50,027 nucleotides of DNA from Mansonella perstans (Eukaryota; Nematoda; Chromadorea; Rhabditida; Onchocercidae): contig JBAMDO010000298.1 in assembly GCA_037074765.1 (NCBI GenBank), positions 1 to 50,027 of the forward strand, given 5' to 3'. The notes under the pieces are model-generated. The model was not told where the DNA came from. It did not search any database and saw only the letters and a program-made list of their open reading frames with translations. Of this stretch, positions 1-12,500 are shown piece by piece. The position numbers and the translations under genes were made by a program. Position 1 is the stretch's first letter; every line of letters starts with the position of its first letter.

Positions 1-963
1 TTTATTTCCTTTTAAGAAGGTACAAAAACTACAGAAATTCGTTTAATTAAATGGAGCTACGAAGCTCATTAAGGACTTCGCGCATTTCTAATTCTCCTAC
101 TTTACTGGCTTTTCTGTGTCAAGAGGCAGTTTAATTATAATTTCATTCCCGATTTAAAAGAAAACGAAATCATCCGATTATGTGATTATTAAGTAATATA
201 TTGCAATCACTATGTAATTTAGCGCAAAATTTCGCATAATTCCTGAATAAAAGAACGGTTCACAATGAAAATAAAATATATACAGATTGCGCCAATTGAT
301 AAAACTTTTTTGAAGAAAACATTCTTTGTAGGAAAATTGGCAAAACAGTATTCAAATGAATGATCCATCACATACAAACTATACACAGGCACTTGGTGCT
401 TACATTCGGATCATATAATTAAGAAAGTCATGACAACCAATTTCAAACTATACATATTCACAATTTGCTCTACTGCAGGATGAAAAAGATGTTAAACCTA
501 AATTTTCCAAAAGCAGTTACGGTAGAATGATGAATAGCTTGTATAAATGCATGAAAACCATATTTTCTAGTTTCCGGAAGTTCCTAGTAACGATTTTACG
601 CTATTTTTTTGTATTTCTGAAATTACTGAGGCTGTCATAACTTTGCACATAAATTCCCTGACATACTGAGCAAAACAAAAAAAAAAAAAAAATACATTTA
701 GCTTTCGACATAAAGGGAAAATTATTCTTACAAAATATTACTATTTGTAGCTCATAATTTTATGTCTTATTCAGAAAATCTACATGTGAAAATGCTTTTT
801 AATTCAGAAAATGTTACAGTCAATATTCACAAAATTTCGGCAATACTTATAGTGAAATACTACGCTTTTTATGTCTTTAAAGTAGAAATAATATTTATAC
901 ATACAATCTTTACAAAAATATCAATAAAGTAAAGTACCGCATTCCAAACTACTAGACGATCAT
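1..963. other. AT-rich flank downstream of SAP30
   Basis: No coding exon was found on either strand. The stretch should hold the 3' untranslated region of the minus-strand SAP30 gene, whose stop codon is at 964-966. A possible minus-strand ATTAAA-type polyadenylation signal lies near 798-803. An A-run sits at about 678-692. Confidence 0.5.
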
Positions 964-3900
964 TTATGATTCGGCAGTCGGATAATCCAACTTATTTTTA
1001 TGTGTTTTGGCAACATGTAAAAAATGAGCGATTGTCTCGAAAGCTGGAGGATCAATTGTCTCAAAATGGTCCAATATACCTTCCAGTAACTGCAATTAAA
1101 CTAATTTTATGACAACGACATTTTCAAGCAGATATCTTCAAGTTCTATTCATGAAATTCTGCAAGATACCATATGAAATAAGCTGATCAGAATATACATT
1201 TGTCGGCTAAAACTATATCATATTAAAACGTCCAGAGATACAAGAGTTATCAAATCATTATGAACACAAAGTTTACTACTGCTTCCAGTATGTTTATCTT
1301 TCTGTGCATCTTCGGTTACAAAATAAAATTAGATTTCAAAATTATACACAGAACATCTATTCCAGTCCCCAGCATTACTTTAAGAAACCTTAAACAATTC
1401 AAAATACCTTAAAAAATAACGCGGTCTCAGGCTTCATAATGCATGAAAAAAGTTTTTTCAAAAAAATTCACGAAACAATTCTAATCGCTATCGCACTTCT
1501 AGTTGTCTTTACCACCATGCGACATAGGACGCATCTAAGCAAGCAATAATGAATCGAATGAAAGCATTGGCTGAATATGAACTAATTTAAATTTTTGAAC
1601 CTGTTGTTTTGTATTGGTGCTTGAACGATGGGGAAGATTGAAATATTTTTTGTAACGTCGTAAAGTGGTAGCCGAAAGAGCATGAAAAGGTACTTGCAGA
1701 GGCTGAAAAAGCAATTTTAAAGAAATTTTAATTAGCTATCTTAAAGCCATTCCACGAGCTCCAATGTCTCCCATTAAATTAAAAAATACCCTATTCTTCA
1801 TCACGGATGCAAATGAAGAACTTCTTGATTCTCGCCAATAAACTCCCACAACATATAAAATTTGAAAATAAGTTAAGACAGCACATTATACCCCTTTCGT
1901 TATCAGTATTGTTCAATATTTTTTGATTCTTTCAATTAAATTCTTTACAGATACGAAAAATGCTTTCCAAAGACAATTATGCCAAGCATTTTCTTCGTTC
2001 GGACAATGATGAACAAAATCAAAACTCCATCAATGTTCTACTATTCAGTACAGGCTTTTTCCCGCCAAACCTCTTTCACATACCAAATATTACTTTATAT
2101 CACTTCCAAAAAAGTGCAGTGAGGATACTGCGCTACTAAAACTATTAGCTATCAATCTGGATCTCAAAATTGGATTGCAAAATACAAAAAGTTACGGTTG
2201 AAGATCCTTGTCCCGACGGCGATGCATTCATTTCCTCGTCTGGTTTCATAGTATGGAAATTCGTGCTCATGAATGGCCAAATTCCGGTCAATGCACCAAT
2301 GCTATAACAAATTCATGAAAATTCACATAATTTAAAATTCATAAAAAATCTAACAGTTTAAAAATGCAGAAACTTTTTCAATTAAATCCTTCGAAGATTC
2401 ACAAACGGACCTTGGAGTTTCGTCATCGCTTGTTTCAGCATCACCACCATTTGCTCCTGGTCGTCCTTTCTAAAATTTGAAAGGTTTTAACTCGAAACGG
2501 AAAATTTCTGCCTCCCCATCGCTTTGAGTACATATCTTTGTTATAGCCATCTAGTTTTCTTATTATGCAAAAAATGAAAATGCAAAACCTTTTTCTTTTT
2601 CTTTTTCTGTGTTTCACGCGTAGCCATTAGTTGTTCGTAATCTTTCATGTAGCTCTGAAAAATGAGCATATTTGTAAGCCAATAATTATACGGTTATCTA
2701 GAGCAGTTGAAAAGCTGGATAGAAAATTTCCAGGAAAGATGCAACTTACTCGTGTCAATGGATCATTTTTGAAAGCCTGGAATTCATCTTCTGTAATTTC
2801 TACCGCCAAGTATTTGGTGAGGTCTCTTGTTTCATACTTCTCATTAGGTTTCAATTTCGGTTCATGCATGATTATACGATAATGAAACAAGCATGTATAC
2901 CAATGCCCTCTCTGCAAAGCTTTTTGTTTATTCGGCAATGATGATTTCTTGCACTCACCATGTTATATGAATCAGGAAAAAAAGTGTTCTTTTAACCTCA
3001 TCGATCCTTTAGCTTTAAAAATGTTTGAATTGATTTGCCTATATCTACCGCACATATGTTCTCTCCTCAGCGAAAAATGATTTTTTACTACATCATTTAA
3101 CATAAATTAAAAAAAAAAAATAAACTGAAATTACTCCTTTATTGTAAGCAAATGGAAGGTTCTTTTTTAATGCCATTTGTCTTAATCTGTTGCTAAACCA
3201 AATACCAAATGCTGGGCGACCACATGCAATAGCTTTTCCACCTGTGAGAGTTGCTAAACAACAACATGCTTTCGCTTCTAAAGCATCCTGATCAAGTTCG
3301 GACCAATTTGTACCAACTGAAAAAACACTTAATATTAGGTACTGTCAGTATCAAACACGGTGCACACTGTACAGAAAATCTGCAACGTCGGTGGTTCAAA
3401 GATTTCTGCTTATCAAGCATTGCTTAGATTGATAGTAGAAATAATAAAAAAAGAATAAAAAAAAAAAAAAACCATGGTAACGTTTCAATTCATAAAACAG
3501 CTAACTATGTCATCGTCACTTCAACATAACCCAGTGTTTTAGATAGGCACTATATCTTATTTTTGTTTTCCACATTCTGCTTCCCACCTCTCCCATCTTA
3601 CAGATATGCAAACTCGTTCACTCAGTTTCATATTTTAAATCATAATATGATTTACTGCAAAATATATCTATCCCAAATTTAATTATGATGTGCTTTGGAA
3701 GACTTCTTAACTGATTTGATATCGCCAATACAGAAAAAAATTGCCTGAAGATTCAGAGTCATCACTAGATGTTTCCACCACTTCTTCTTCTGCAACATCT
3801 GATTCATCGTTTAATTGTTGATAAGGCATCCCAGCACTTAGAAATTCAGGCCGACTTGTATCATTCGTTCCTACCTCATCTGAAACTTTCTCAAAATAAA

Positions 3901-4603
3901 TATTTCTAGGAAAACAAAACGATTTTCCAACACATATCTTAATAATTTTATAGTTCGAAATCTGCGGTGCAGGTCTATTATATAATCGTTTCTATCTGAT
4001 ACGATAGCTGCATTAGATTTACTGCAAGCAACCATTAACGTTAAGCATCGGGTAAGAATGAAAAAAGAGTTAAATCAAATACTGAATGATTAAAAATTGA
4101 TTGGTTTCAACGGATCATTTCCATGTCCGATAAATCATAAACACATCAATTTTTCCTTCATTAAACTAACCTAGAATATTTCCTGAGGCAGTAATTACAG
4201 CTGAAGCAGTTGTTGCTACACCTGAAATCCCTGGTTGTAGCTTATATTTCTCTCTTTGTTGCTGCCTTTTTGATAGTTGCTTCATGTGTTGCTGTTGAAG
4301 TTGACAATGTTGTTGTTGCTCTTGTTGCAAATGCTGTTCTTGTTGCGGTTGCAATTGCTGCTGTTCTGCTTGTGCCATTAAATGCAATCGCCGCTGTTTC
4401 TCGTCGATTTCACGTTGCCTTTTTTCAAACTCATCTCGAACACGCTTCTTATACGGATAAGTCATTGAATTACTCGCGTTATTAGTAGTAGCAGAGGTAT
4501 TAGTAGTAATAACAGCAGTAACCGCTGGGCTGACACTGATTGATGCCTCAGCCGCTACTGGTGTCGAAAGTTTTGATTCCAACATCGGGCAAGACATCCT
4601 CAT
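964..4603 (-). CDS. SAP30: SAP30 homologue, Sin3-HDAC co-repressor subunit
   Basis: Nine exons, transcript order: 4603-4171, 3879-3745, 3316-3135, 2947-2750, 2654-2589, 2469-2411, 2301-2196, 1702-1601, 1089-964. They sum to 1407 nt (468 aa) with continuous phase. Residues 1-145 are low complexity and Gln-rich with charged helix, an extension that human SAP30 (about 220 aa) lacks. Residues about 206-272 carry the SAP30 zinc-finger pattern: a CCC cluster, then CGRPAFG, then WYTCLFH (candidate ligands C207-209, C221, C269, H272). A Lys run and an acidic stretch follow. Exon 8 reads LSATTLRRYKKYFNLP, matching the SAP30 TLRRYKRHFKLP motif. Exon 9 gives the Sin3-binding end (LLEGILDHFETIDPPAFETI). 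Family role: bridges Sin3 to histone deacetylase and binds DNA and phosphoinositides in the nucleus. Exon 2 appears to end at a GC donor. The exon 6/7 junction (donor GTCCGT) is the least certain. The first of two close ATGs was taken. Confidence 0.88.
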
Positions 4604-6706
4604 CTAGTTTTTTCTGTCTAAGAAATTTCCTGAAAAAGGAGAAAACAATAACAATGAGGTAGCAATAAAATTTTGATCTTCAGTACATATAAATGATATA
4701 AATGATAATCGCGATCTTTTATGCTGTACTTCTGAAGACCATTGGATAAGTTTAGAAAAATCTGAAATAATTTCTTATGAAATCAGATGGAATACTTTTT
4801 TTCCTTCCTTTTCTTCCACTTCATTCAACTCCTTATTTCTATTTGCATTATTACCATCATATTTTCGCAAATCAAACTCATCTTCACGTGCCATTATATG
4901 TACGAAAATTCTGTCTAACTTGCAAAACTGCAAAGAGACATAGTGAAAAGAAGAGTAGCTAAATATGATGGATGATTAAAGTATACAATTAAGCAAATAA
5001 TTCGATAAACGCCTTAAATAATTTAACTAAAGTCGGTCTTTTGATTAATTTTAAATTACATTGAAAGCAATCTCATTTCACAAATCATGTCTATTTCTCA
5101 TTAATTAAAAAAAAATAAAAATAACTGGCCTTACACTTCTCATAAATCAAAAAAAAAAAAAATTAAAAATGGGTGCTAAAAGTTTCAGAACTCATATCTC
5201 ATTCATTTACTACTAGGAGACGTTTGATATTATCTCAAATAACTATATTCACTGAAGAATTTTCAGTAAATAAAAATTTTTAAATTGAATTTTTACGGCT
5301 TGTCTAATTCCTCAAGTCTTATCTGACTTACACGTATTAGAAACTTACTAAAATTTGTAATTTATGCATACGATTAAATAATTCTAGAAGTTTACAGTTA
5401 GCAGATAATGATGACAACAAAGAAGCATTCATGGATCTAGATAATACTCTTGCTGAATAAAAAATTATCAAAACTGTGTAATCACTAGTGTTGATAAGGA
5501 AGAATCATAATATGCCTAGTTAACATTTCATAGTGGACAAAAGATGGACAAAAGGAAGATGGACAAGTCCCGGGGTCAATATAACGAAAATTCATTAGCA
5601 AGTAACCTATTTATTGGCAAAGACCTATTTTTCATCAGCAAGCAAGCAGTGAATCACTACCATCAATGGTTATCAGCATGAACTAGAATCCAATATCAAG
5701 GTCATTCAGTGGTCAAATCATTTTGCTCTATAAGGATGAGAATGAACAAGAATTAAACTGATAAGGTTAGTACTACTTTATAACAATGATAATGGATAAG
5801 AACCAATTTATCAGAATCAATAACAAATAATAACACTGACAATAATTAAAATTTAAGGTCAGAGGTCAAAGGTAACAAGGACAAAAATTAAAATGTTTAA
5901 ATACAATATAACTCGTATCAATGAAACAACGCAATAAATCTCACAACGTGTAACAGTAGTGGTAATCGCAAGGTGAACGAAATGGAAACGTTTTTAACGA
6001 ATTCCCTGAAATGCGGTCACGTGAAAAATGTAACGCAACCTCATGGATCACGCATGAGTTAATTGTTAGTCTTATTATTTTTTTGTGCGTAATATATTTA
6101 AATTTGCGGCGTAGATGATTAAAATCCATTGTTAAATGTGAAATTAATGGAAATTGTCAAATTTTTATGTTAAATTAATGCCATCGAATGCGATAATTGC
6201 TATTGAATGTAACATTTACCATAGAATTTTCATGTTGAATCTATTGTTGAACTCATTGCTTAAAAAATTTGTATGAATTTTTTGTACTAATTTAACTGAT
6301 ATAATTAAGCTAATTAATAAAGCATACTTTAAAGTTTATTAGCATTTTTACTGTGAACATTACAAAGCCATACAGTTGTTTGTTGATCATTGTACACCAT
6401 CATATAGATGATGTTTAGATTTTTTTTTCATTATGTAGCTTTTTTTTTTGTGCTTTTGCTGGGATTACATTAAAGTAAGCGCATAGTGTCATCTGAATAA
6501 ACATAGCATATGTCGAAAAATTGAAATTACTAAAGAAAATTGAAATTTCAAAAAAAAAAAAAAAAAAAATTTGTGTCATTCAAATCATTATATGCTTTAC
6601 TAACTTCTATTACGGTTATTTTTACAGTATAAGCATTTTGCTTTGAATTTGAATTTTAGAGAAAAAAAGAAAGTAAAAATATGAAATATTTGCAGAGTGT
6701 TGCTGA
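4604..6706. other. Intergenic region between SAP30 and the canopy gene
   Basis: These two genes are divergent, so both promoters should lie here. No convincing gene is present. On the plus strand, a TTTACAG acceptor at about 5391-5397 is followed by a short open stretch (LADNDDNKEAFMDLDNTLAE, stop near 5458) and an AATAAA. It looks like a terminal exon, but no upstream exons were found. Near 5535-5570 there is an imperfect GGACAA-rich repeat. Homopolymers occur at 5149-5161 and 6550-6569. Confidence 0.45.
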
Positions 6707-8488
6707 ATGAATTACATTGCATATTTGATTTGGATATCTTTGTATATTCTACTATCACTGATAACAGAATGTTTTACCGTTTCAGTGGCTAGTGCTACTT
6801 GTGGAGGTAATGTTTTTTTCAAATATCAATGATTATCATTTTCCATGATTCGATAGCTATATCATTTATACATCAGTGATTGTAGCATTAATTTTTTTTT
6901 TTCGAGCATTGCTAATCTTAAAATAGTAAGTTATAAGGAGATTTAAAGATGAAACCAATATAGCGTTCCACCGGGTCGTTATGGTTGTAGTATCTCTGGG
7001 ACATTCGTTTAGTTAATTACGTGATGCTTCAATGTTAGTTAATTACGTGATGCTTCAATGTTAGTTAATTACGTGATTCTTCAATGTTATTGCATGAGCG
7101 TGATATGTGTGAAACATTTGATGATGGCTAACTATCAGAGCAAGCTGATCTATTTCATTTTTAGCTTGCACAATGGTTATAACAGAAATGGAAATAAAGA
7201 TTGCTGAGTTAGAAGAAAAAAAACGAGGAAAAAATGGAATAAAAAATCAAGGCATTTCTGCTAAGGTAATGCAATCGAAAATCTCAAAGGAATTATTTTC
7301 ATTTTATTAAAAATTTTACCTTCTTAATTTCCATTTCAAGATTTCATTTAAAAATTAATTGTTCTAGATTGCCATCTTCCTGTCAATTTTCTAAATGTGC
7401 CACTGAATTTAAGTAAACATAGTAGATGAACTGTAATATCGATTTTTGAAATTGAAATTTCGAAAGAGAAAAGGAAGATGAGAAGGAAAGAGTTCATTTT
7501 AATGAACATTTATGAATGAACTTTTGAACTCTTTTAATTGAAAATATTCATTAGATGTGAACAGTTCCATTGTTGTCTTTGAAGGGACCTTTGTCGAGAT
7601 CTGAAATTCAGTTATCAGAAATACTGGAAACAGTTTGTGATAAAACTTCGGAATGGACAGCTGTGGTGCATCCTAGAACCGGAAAAGGTATTTATGCGCG
7701 TCGTGCAACATTAAAATTGAAACAAGTACCTGAACGTCTAACCATCCATCAATTTGGAGATGCGGTATATATATATATAATGATCAACTGTAAATGAATT
7801 TAGGTTTTTTGTTAAGTAGGATTTTAAAGACCTTTCTATTTCCCCTCTTCTATCTTCTATTCTATTTTTTCCTCATTTTTTCTTTCTCTCTCTTTCTGTT
7901 TCCCTTTTCTTTCAACCATATTAACTTAACAGTTCAAGATTGAAGAAGAATAAGATGGAAAGAAATGTGGTTAGTAGTTAATTTCATCGTTGAATTCTTG
8001 TTTCTGTAATTGAATTAATTGTCTTCTATTTCAGTGTAGTGATTTTTTGGATTCATACGAAGATCAACTAATTAAATTCGCAAGCAAAAAACATGAGGAA
8101 TCAGTGCGTCAGTTTTGCCATGAAACAATAAGTTGGTCTATTGAATTGTTGATTGCAAAATTTATGGCATTTTTACATTTATCTTTTTGAATTCATATGA
8201 ATAATTTTAGTTCTCCTCCTGCCTGATTAATGTATCGAATTAGATAGCACTGCTGATTTTATTCATTTTGATCAAAATTTGTTTCCTTTCTGGAATAAAT
8301 TAACAGAGTGAATTTCTGATTCAAAATTAACCATTCATTCAGAAGTATGTACAGCTGTTGATGTTACACCAATGACGGATGAAGAGTCAGGAAAGGCGCA
8401 AATTCTTAGTCCTGAAGAGAAAGAGAAAACAGTGGAGAAAGCACTGGATAATTTGAAGAGAACTACTGAAAGAATGAATGAATTCTAA
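6707..8488 (+). CDS. CNPY: Canopy (CNPY)-family secretory-pathway protein
   Basis: Five exons: 6707-6806, 7165-7251 or -7265, 7565-7764, 8035-8131, 8343-8488. About 209 aa. A hydrophobic signal peptide (IWISLYILLSLIT) is followed by CGACTMVITEMEIKIAEL, which matches the CNPY opening motif CGAC (C32, C35, split by the first intron). Next comes ARSE-like SRSEIQLSEILETVCDK, then CSDFLDSYEDQLIKF, QFCHETI and VCTAV. These supply the conserved cysteines of the saposin-like canopy fold. Family role: ER-resident proteins that help fold or traffic receptors. No KDEL-type tail is visible (it ends ERMNEF). The exon 2/3 join is awkward: the best donor (GTAATG at 7266) is phase 0, but exon 3 needs phase 1. 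A GC donor at 7252 restores the frame. An upstream in-frame stop at 7558-7560 fixes the exon 3 start. The ATG at 6681 stops after eight codons, so 6707 was chosen. Confidence 0.85.
7011..7088. repeat. Three-copy 26-bp tandem repeat in canopy intron 1
   Basis: Three head-to-tail copies of a 26-bp unit beginning AGTTAATTACGTGATGCTTC, at 7011-7036, 7037-7062 and 7063-7088. The third differs by one base. The repeat lies wholly inside the first intron of the canopy gene. Confidence 0.95.
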
Positions 8489-9547
8489 AATGAAGTTCAG
8501 TCATTGTTGTTTTTTCTTCTTTTGGTTTTGTATATTATTTTTACTTTGTTTGTTTGTTTGTTTGTTTATTCACCGTATATTTTATTTTTTTTTGCTCATA
8601 TATGCATTCTTACTTCCTATAAAACAGTGTAATAAGCCAGCATTGGTTTAAAGTGATCGATTCCATAGTATTTGTTTATTTTTCTTTCGAAATTATTTAC
8701 TGCTTTCTGAATTATGACTTCATTTGACTAGCGAAGCATACTACTTTCTTCTTGTTTTAAAAGGATCATCTTGATGTCATACCGTTGAATACTTTTTCCT
8801 AACGATCAATTATGTGTGGCTAGAACAAATGTGAAAAGCTAACCGTTCCATGATATTTGAAATATTGTAGAATCTTGTTTTCTTTTGTTCCTTATTTCAA
8901 AATTAAATAAGAATTGCAACATAATTTTACCATTTGTGCTTATTTTCTGATTCGCTTAATTTCTGATCGATTCATGTGCAATTATTAACTTATTCTATGA
9001 TGTTTAATGTTTTTTTTCCTTTTGTTTCGAAGACATATGGATCGTTGAACAATTCTATTTGCTATTTCATTCTTTGTATTTTACAATTAATTGACTTATA
9101 CCAATATGCAATGAATGTAAAAATTAAGCGTTGCATATTTCATAATTACAATAAGTATTTTGCGGTATTGTAAAAATTTTACAACTGTCACTTGTACATC
9201 AACAACGTGGAAGACGGCTTGTTTTTCTAAACAAGATGTTATATTCAGTTTCAATTCCCTTCGTAATACTTGGCTTCATTATTAGGCCAATAGTTGTCAG
9301 ATTTTGGCTTGCTTTTAGCTTCTAGAAATATATGTTATCATGATGTTGCAAACAGTTTTTTGTTATCTGTCGAAATTATGACATTAAGCTTGAAGAAGTG
9401 AAAATCATGCCAAACTTCGTGACATTATCAATAATTTAAAAGGTTTTTTCTAATAAGTGGAAATTTAAACTTTCTTTTGCAGATTATCGTCAGTGCGTAA
9501 ATGTTTATCGAAGTTGAGCAAAAAGTGTTGCATATTTTTTTTCATCA
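8489..9547. other. Canopy 3' region and ENGase upstream region
   Basis: Contains a (TTTG)n microsatellite at about 8548-8571 just past the canopy stop. No additional coding exon was found on either strand. The proximal promoter of the plus-strand ENGase gene should lie in the right part. Confidence 0.5.
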
Positions 9548-12500
9548 ATGTTGAAAACATCCCCTGTGACAGATCTCAGTCAGCTATGGAATTGGGATGA
9601 AAGCACCATTCCACATTGTCTGATTGGTAATCAATTGGAAAATTATACGAGTTATCGAGATTATCCGTCAACATTAGTTTGCCATGATATGAGAGGTGGA
9701 TATTTGGATGAAGAAAGGTAATTTCAAATTTTGTACTGAAATAGCATATTTCCGAGCGGATATACACATGTGTTTTTTTCTTTTTAGATTAGATGGTTGT
9801 GAAGTAACAGATTCAACAACACCATTTATATTTTTTCATTGGTGGTACATCGATATTTTCGTGTATTTCTCGCATCATTTTATTACCATTCCACCGTTAG
9901 GTTGGATTAACCAGGCTCATATGCATGGCGTTATAGTTCTTGGTAAGTAAATTTTAATCCTTTTTTTTTTTTGTTATTGTATATAATTGTAGCGATGTAT
10001 ACTGTAAATACTCCAATGGTATTGGTAATTGAATTTTTTTTTCAAAATTTCTAACAAGTTGGAATTTTTATCAGTAACTGTACTGTCACATAAATTAAAA
10101 CTGGACATAATAACTAGTTTTGTGAGGCTCTTTTAAGATGATAAAACCATTGTTTTGCTTGCAATTCTTAACTTAGGATGAATTAAAAAGAAAAGAGAAT
10201 TGAAGGATAAAAAGAGAATTAGAAGATTTATTGCAAAGCGAGGGATTTCTCTAATATTATATCGGACAGGACGATGCGTGAACCTTCCAACAAAGCAATT
10301 ATTTTCAGTCAAAATTCTTAAAAGAAAAGTACTGGGTTTAATAGTACAAGATTTAATAGTAATCAAAAGTTATTTGGATATCCAAAATGTAGTGGTAATT
10401 TATACTTTGGATTAAGGTATCCATTTCACATTTTCATCCCATTTCAAATACTAAAATCCAGTGTGAAGTTTATCCAGATTTCTATACAGTCACAGTTTGA
10501 AATGTAATAAATTTGCCAGAAATAACATACTGTTGTATTTGTTGCAAAATAGAAGATTCATTTTGGCCTACCTCCTGATCAATTAGATTGTAGATGGGTA
10601 AAGACAAAAAAACATCGAATGAGTCATCAATAAGATTAAAATTATCCATTACTGTAAGGAATTGAAAACTTTTCCAGCAAAAGAATTACTTGAGAATTCA
10701 TAAGCTTTTGTTGAATTTGGCAAAAACATACGAAAATATCAGGAATTATCTGTCTCCTTCTTGTAGTATTATTCGAACATATCAAACAGTTTTAGCACTT
10801 ATTGGAAGTATTTACTAATTGGAAATTGGAAGTATTTACTCTTCCCTGCATATTGTTTTTCTTTCATAGTATTCTAGGGACTGTAATCACCGAATGGGAA
10901 ACTGGTGCTGATCTTTGTAAAAAATTTCTCAAAAACGACGATAGTGTGACAAAAACGGTGCAAAAATTGGTGAATATTGCTGTGCGATATAATTTTGAAG
11001 GCTGGTTAATTAATATCGAAAATAAAATTGAAGTTTGGTTTTTTACATGATTTCTAATGTGAAATAACTATTTTTTTGAACGGAAGGAGTAATACATGTT
11101 AGGCTTTCGCATAGATATGTAAACATGAAAGCTATAGTACTGAAAATTTGAATTGAGCTTACTATTTACGATTCCACTTTTGATTATAAATATATATTCT
11201 GTTACGGGGCTGTGCAAAACTGTCAGTGAATTTTTTCATATTCAGCTAATTCATATTCTTTTTCTGTTCAATTTTTCAAATTCAACATTAAATTGAATAC
11301 ATACTGAAGTACAAAGGAAAGAGATTTTAATATAATATGCTTATTTGTAGAAAATACTGTTTTTTTCTCATCATAATTTATAAATTTTGTCCTATGAGAA
11401 TATTGATATAATTGTTTGAAAGATAGAAAATTTTGAAAGATAAATTTGATTGGTAAAACTTATGATCGTTGTAGACAGAATCCATCATGTATCTTGATCT
11501 TTTCTTAAAAATGCTTACGAATGAAATGAGACAAGCAATTGGTGAACGGAGTCGTGTAATATGGTATGATTCGGTTACGATAGATGGCGAACTGAAGTGG
11601 CAAAATGAATTGAACGACAAAAACCAGTAAGCTGTTCATTAATGTGTCATCTTTCATCTATGTTAATTATTATGTTGGACGATTTTTATATTACTTTGTT
11701 ACTATAAGAACAGAAAAATTGCATAAATTTAATTATAAAAATAAAATTATAAAAAAGGCGATGGTTCGATATTACCGATGGTATTTTTTTAAATTATACG
11801 TGGAATGTGAAACAGCTATCGACAAGTACTGTACGAGCCAAACATCGCCATCGGAATATTTTTGTTGGAGTTGATTGTTTTGGCCGAGGATGTCTCGGTA
11901 ATTTTTTCTTATTGTAGTTAGACAGTTCTCTCACTATCACCGTATGCAAAACTATTTAACTCAACTTAATTTCGCATGGAAATGTTTATCCTGTTTAATG
12001 GGAGATAATCAATTTGAAGTTCAGATGTGTTAATTACAACGTGCATTTGAAATTGATGTGATCATTTCTTCACCTTCTTTTTCAGTATGAAAAATCATAT
12101 TCAGCGCGAAGCATATTATCTAAATTTCAACTCATTAAATGCGATTTTATTATAATTTCAAGACATGAACGGTTCTAATTCTAATTTCTTCAAATGTCCA
12201 ATTTTAGGTGATGGTGGTTGGAATTGCCATAAAGCATTCATGTATCCGCGCCAGAATAATCTTTCAATCGCTCTGTTTGCTCCTGGATGGATTGTTGAAA
12301 CAATGCCTCATCGAGATGTTATCATTAATTCTTTCCGGTACGTCTTTTTTTCCTACGCTCTTTGCACACTAACACTATGCGTCCTCTTCTCTTCTGTCAA
12401 TTTTTCTTTTCGTTTTCCGGTAAAACAGTAACAATTACAACTGCACTAAGAATATCTAGCTAGTAAGATTCCAAAAAATTCTTCAAATTTAAACATCTGT

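Noticed and set aside
11644..11874. A 76-codon plus-strand frame
   Set aside because: It lies in the wrong frame over ENGase exon 5; the GH85 frame reads WFDITDGIFLNYTW in phase with its neighbours.
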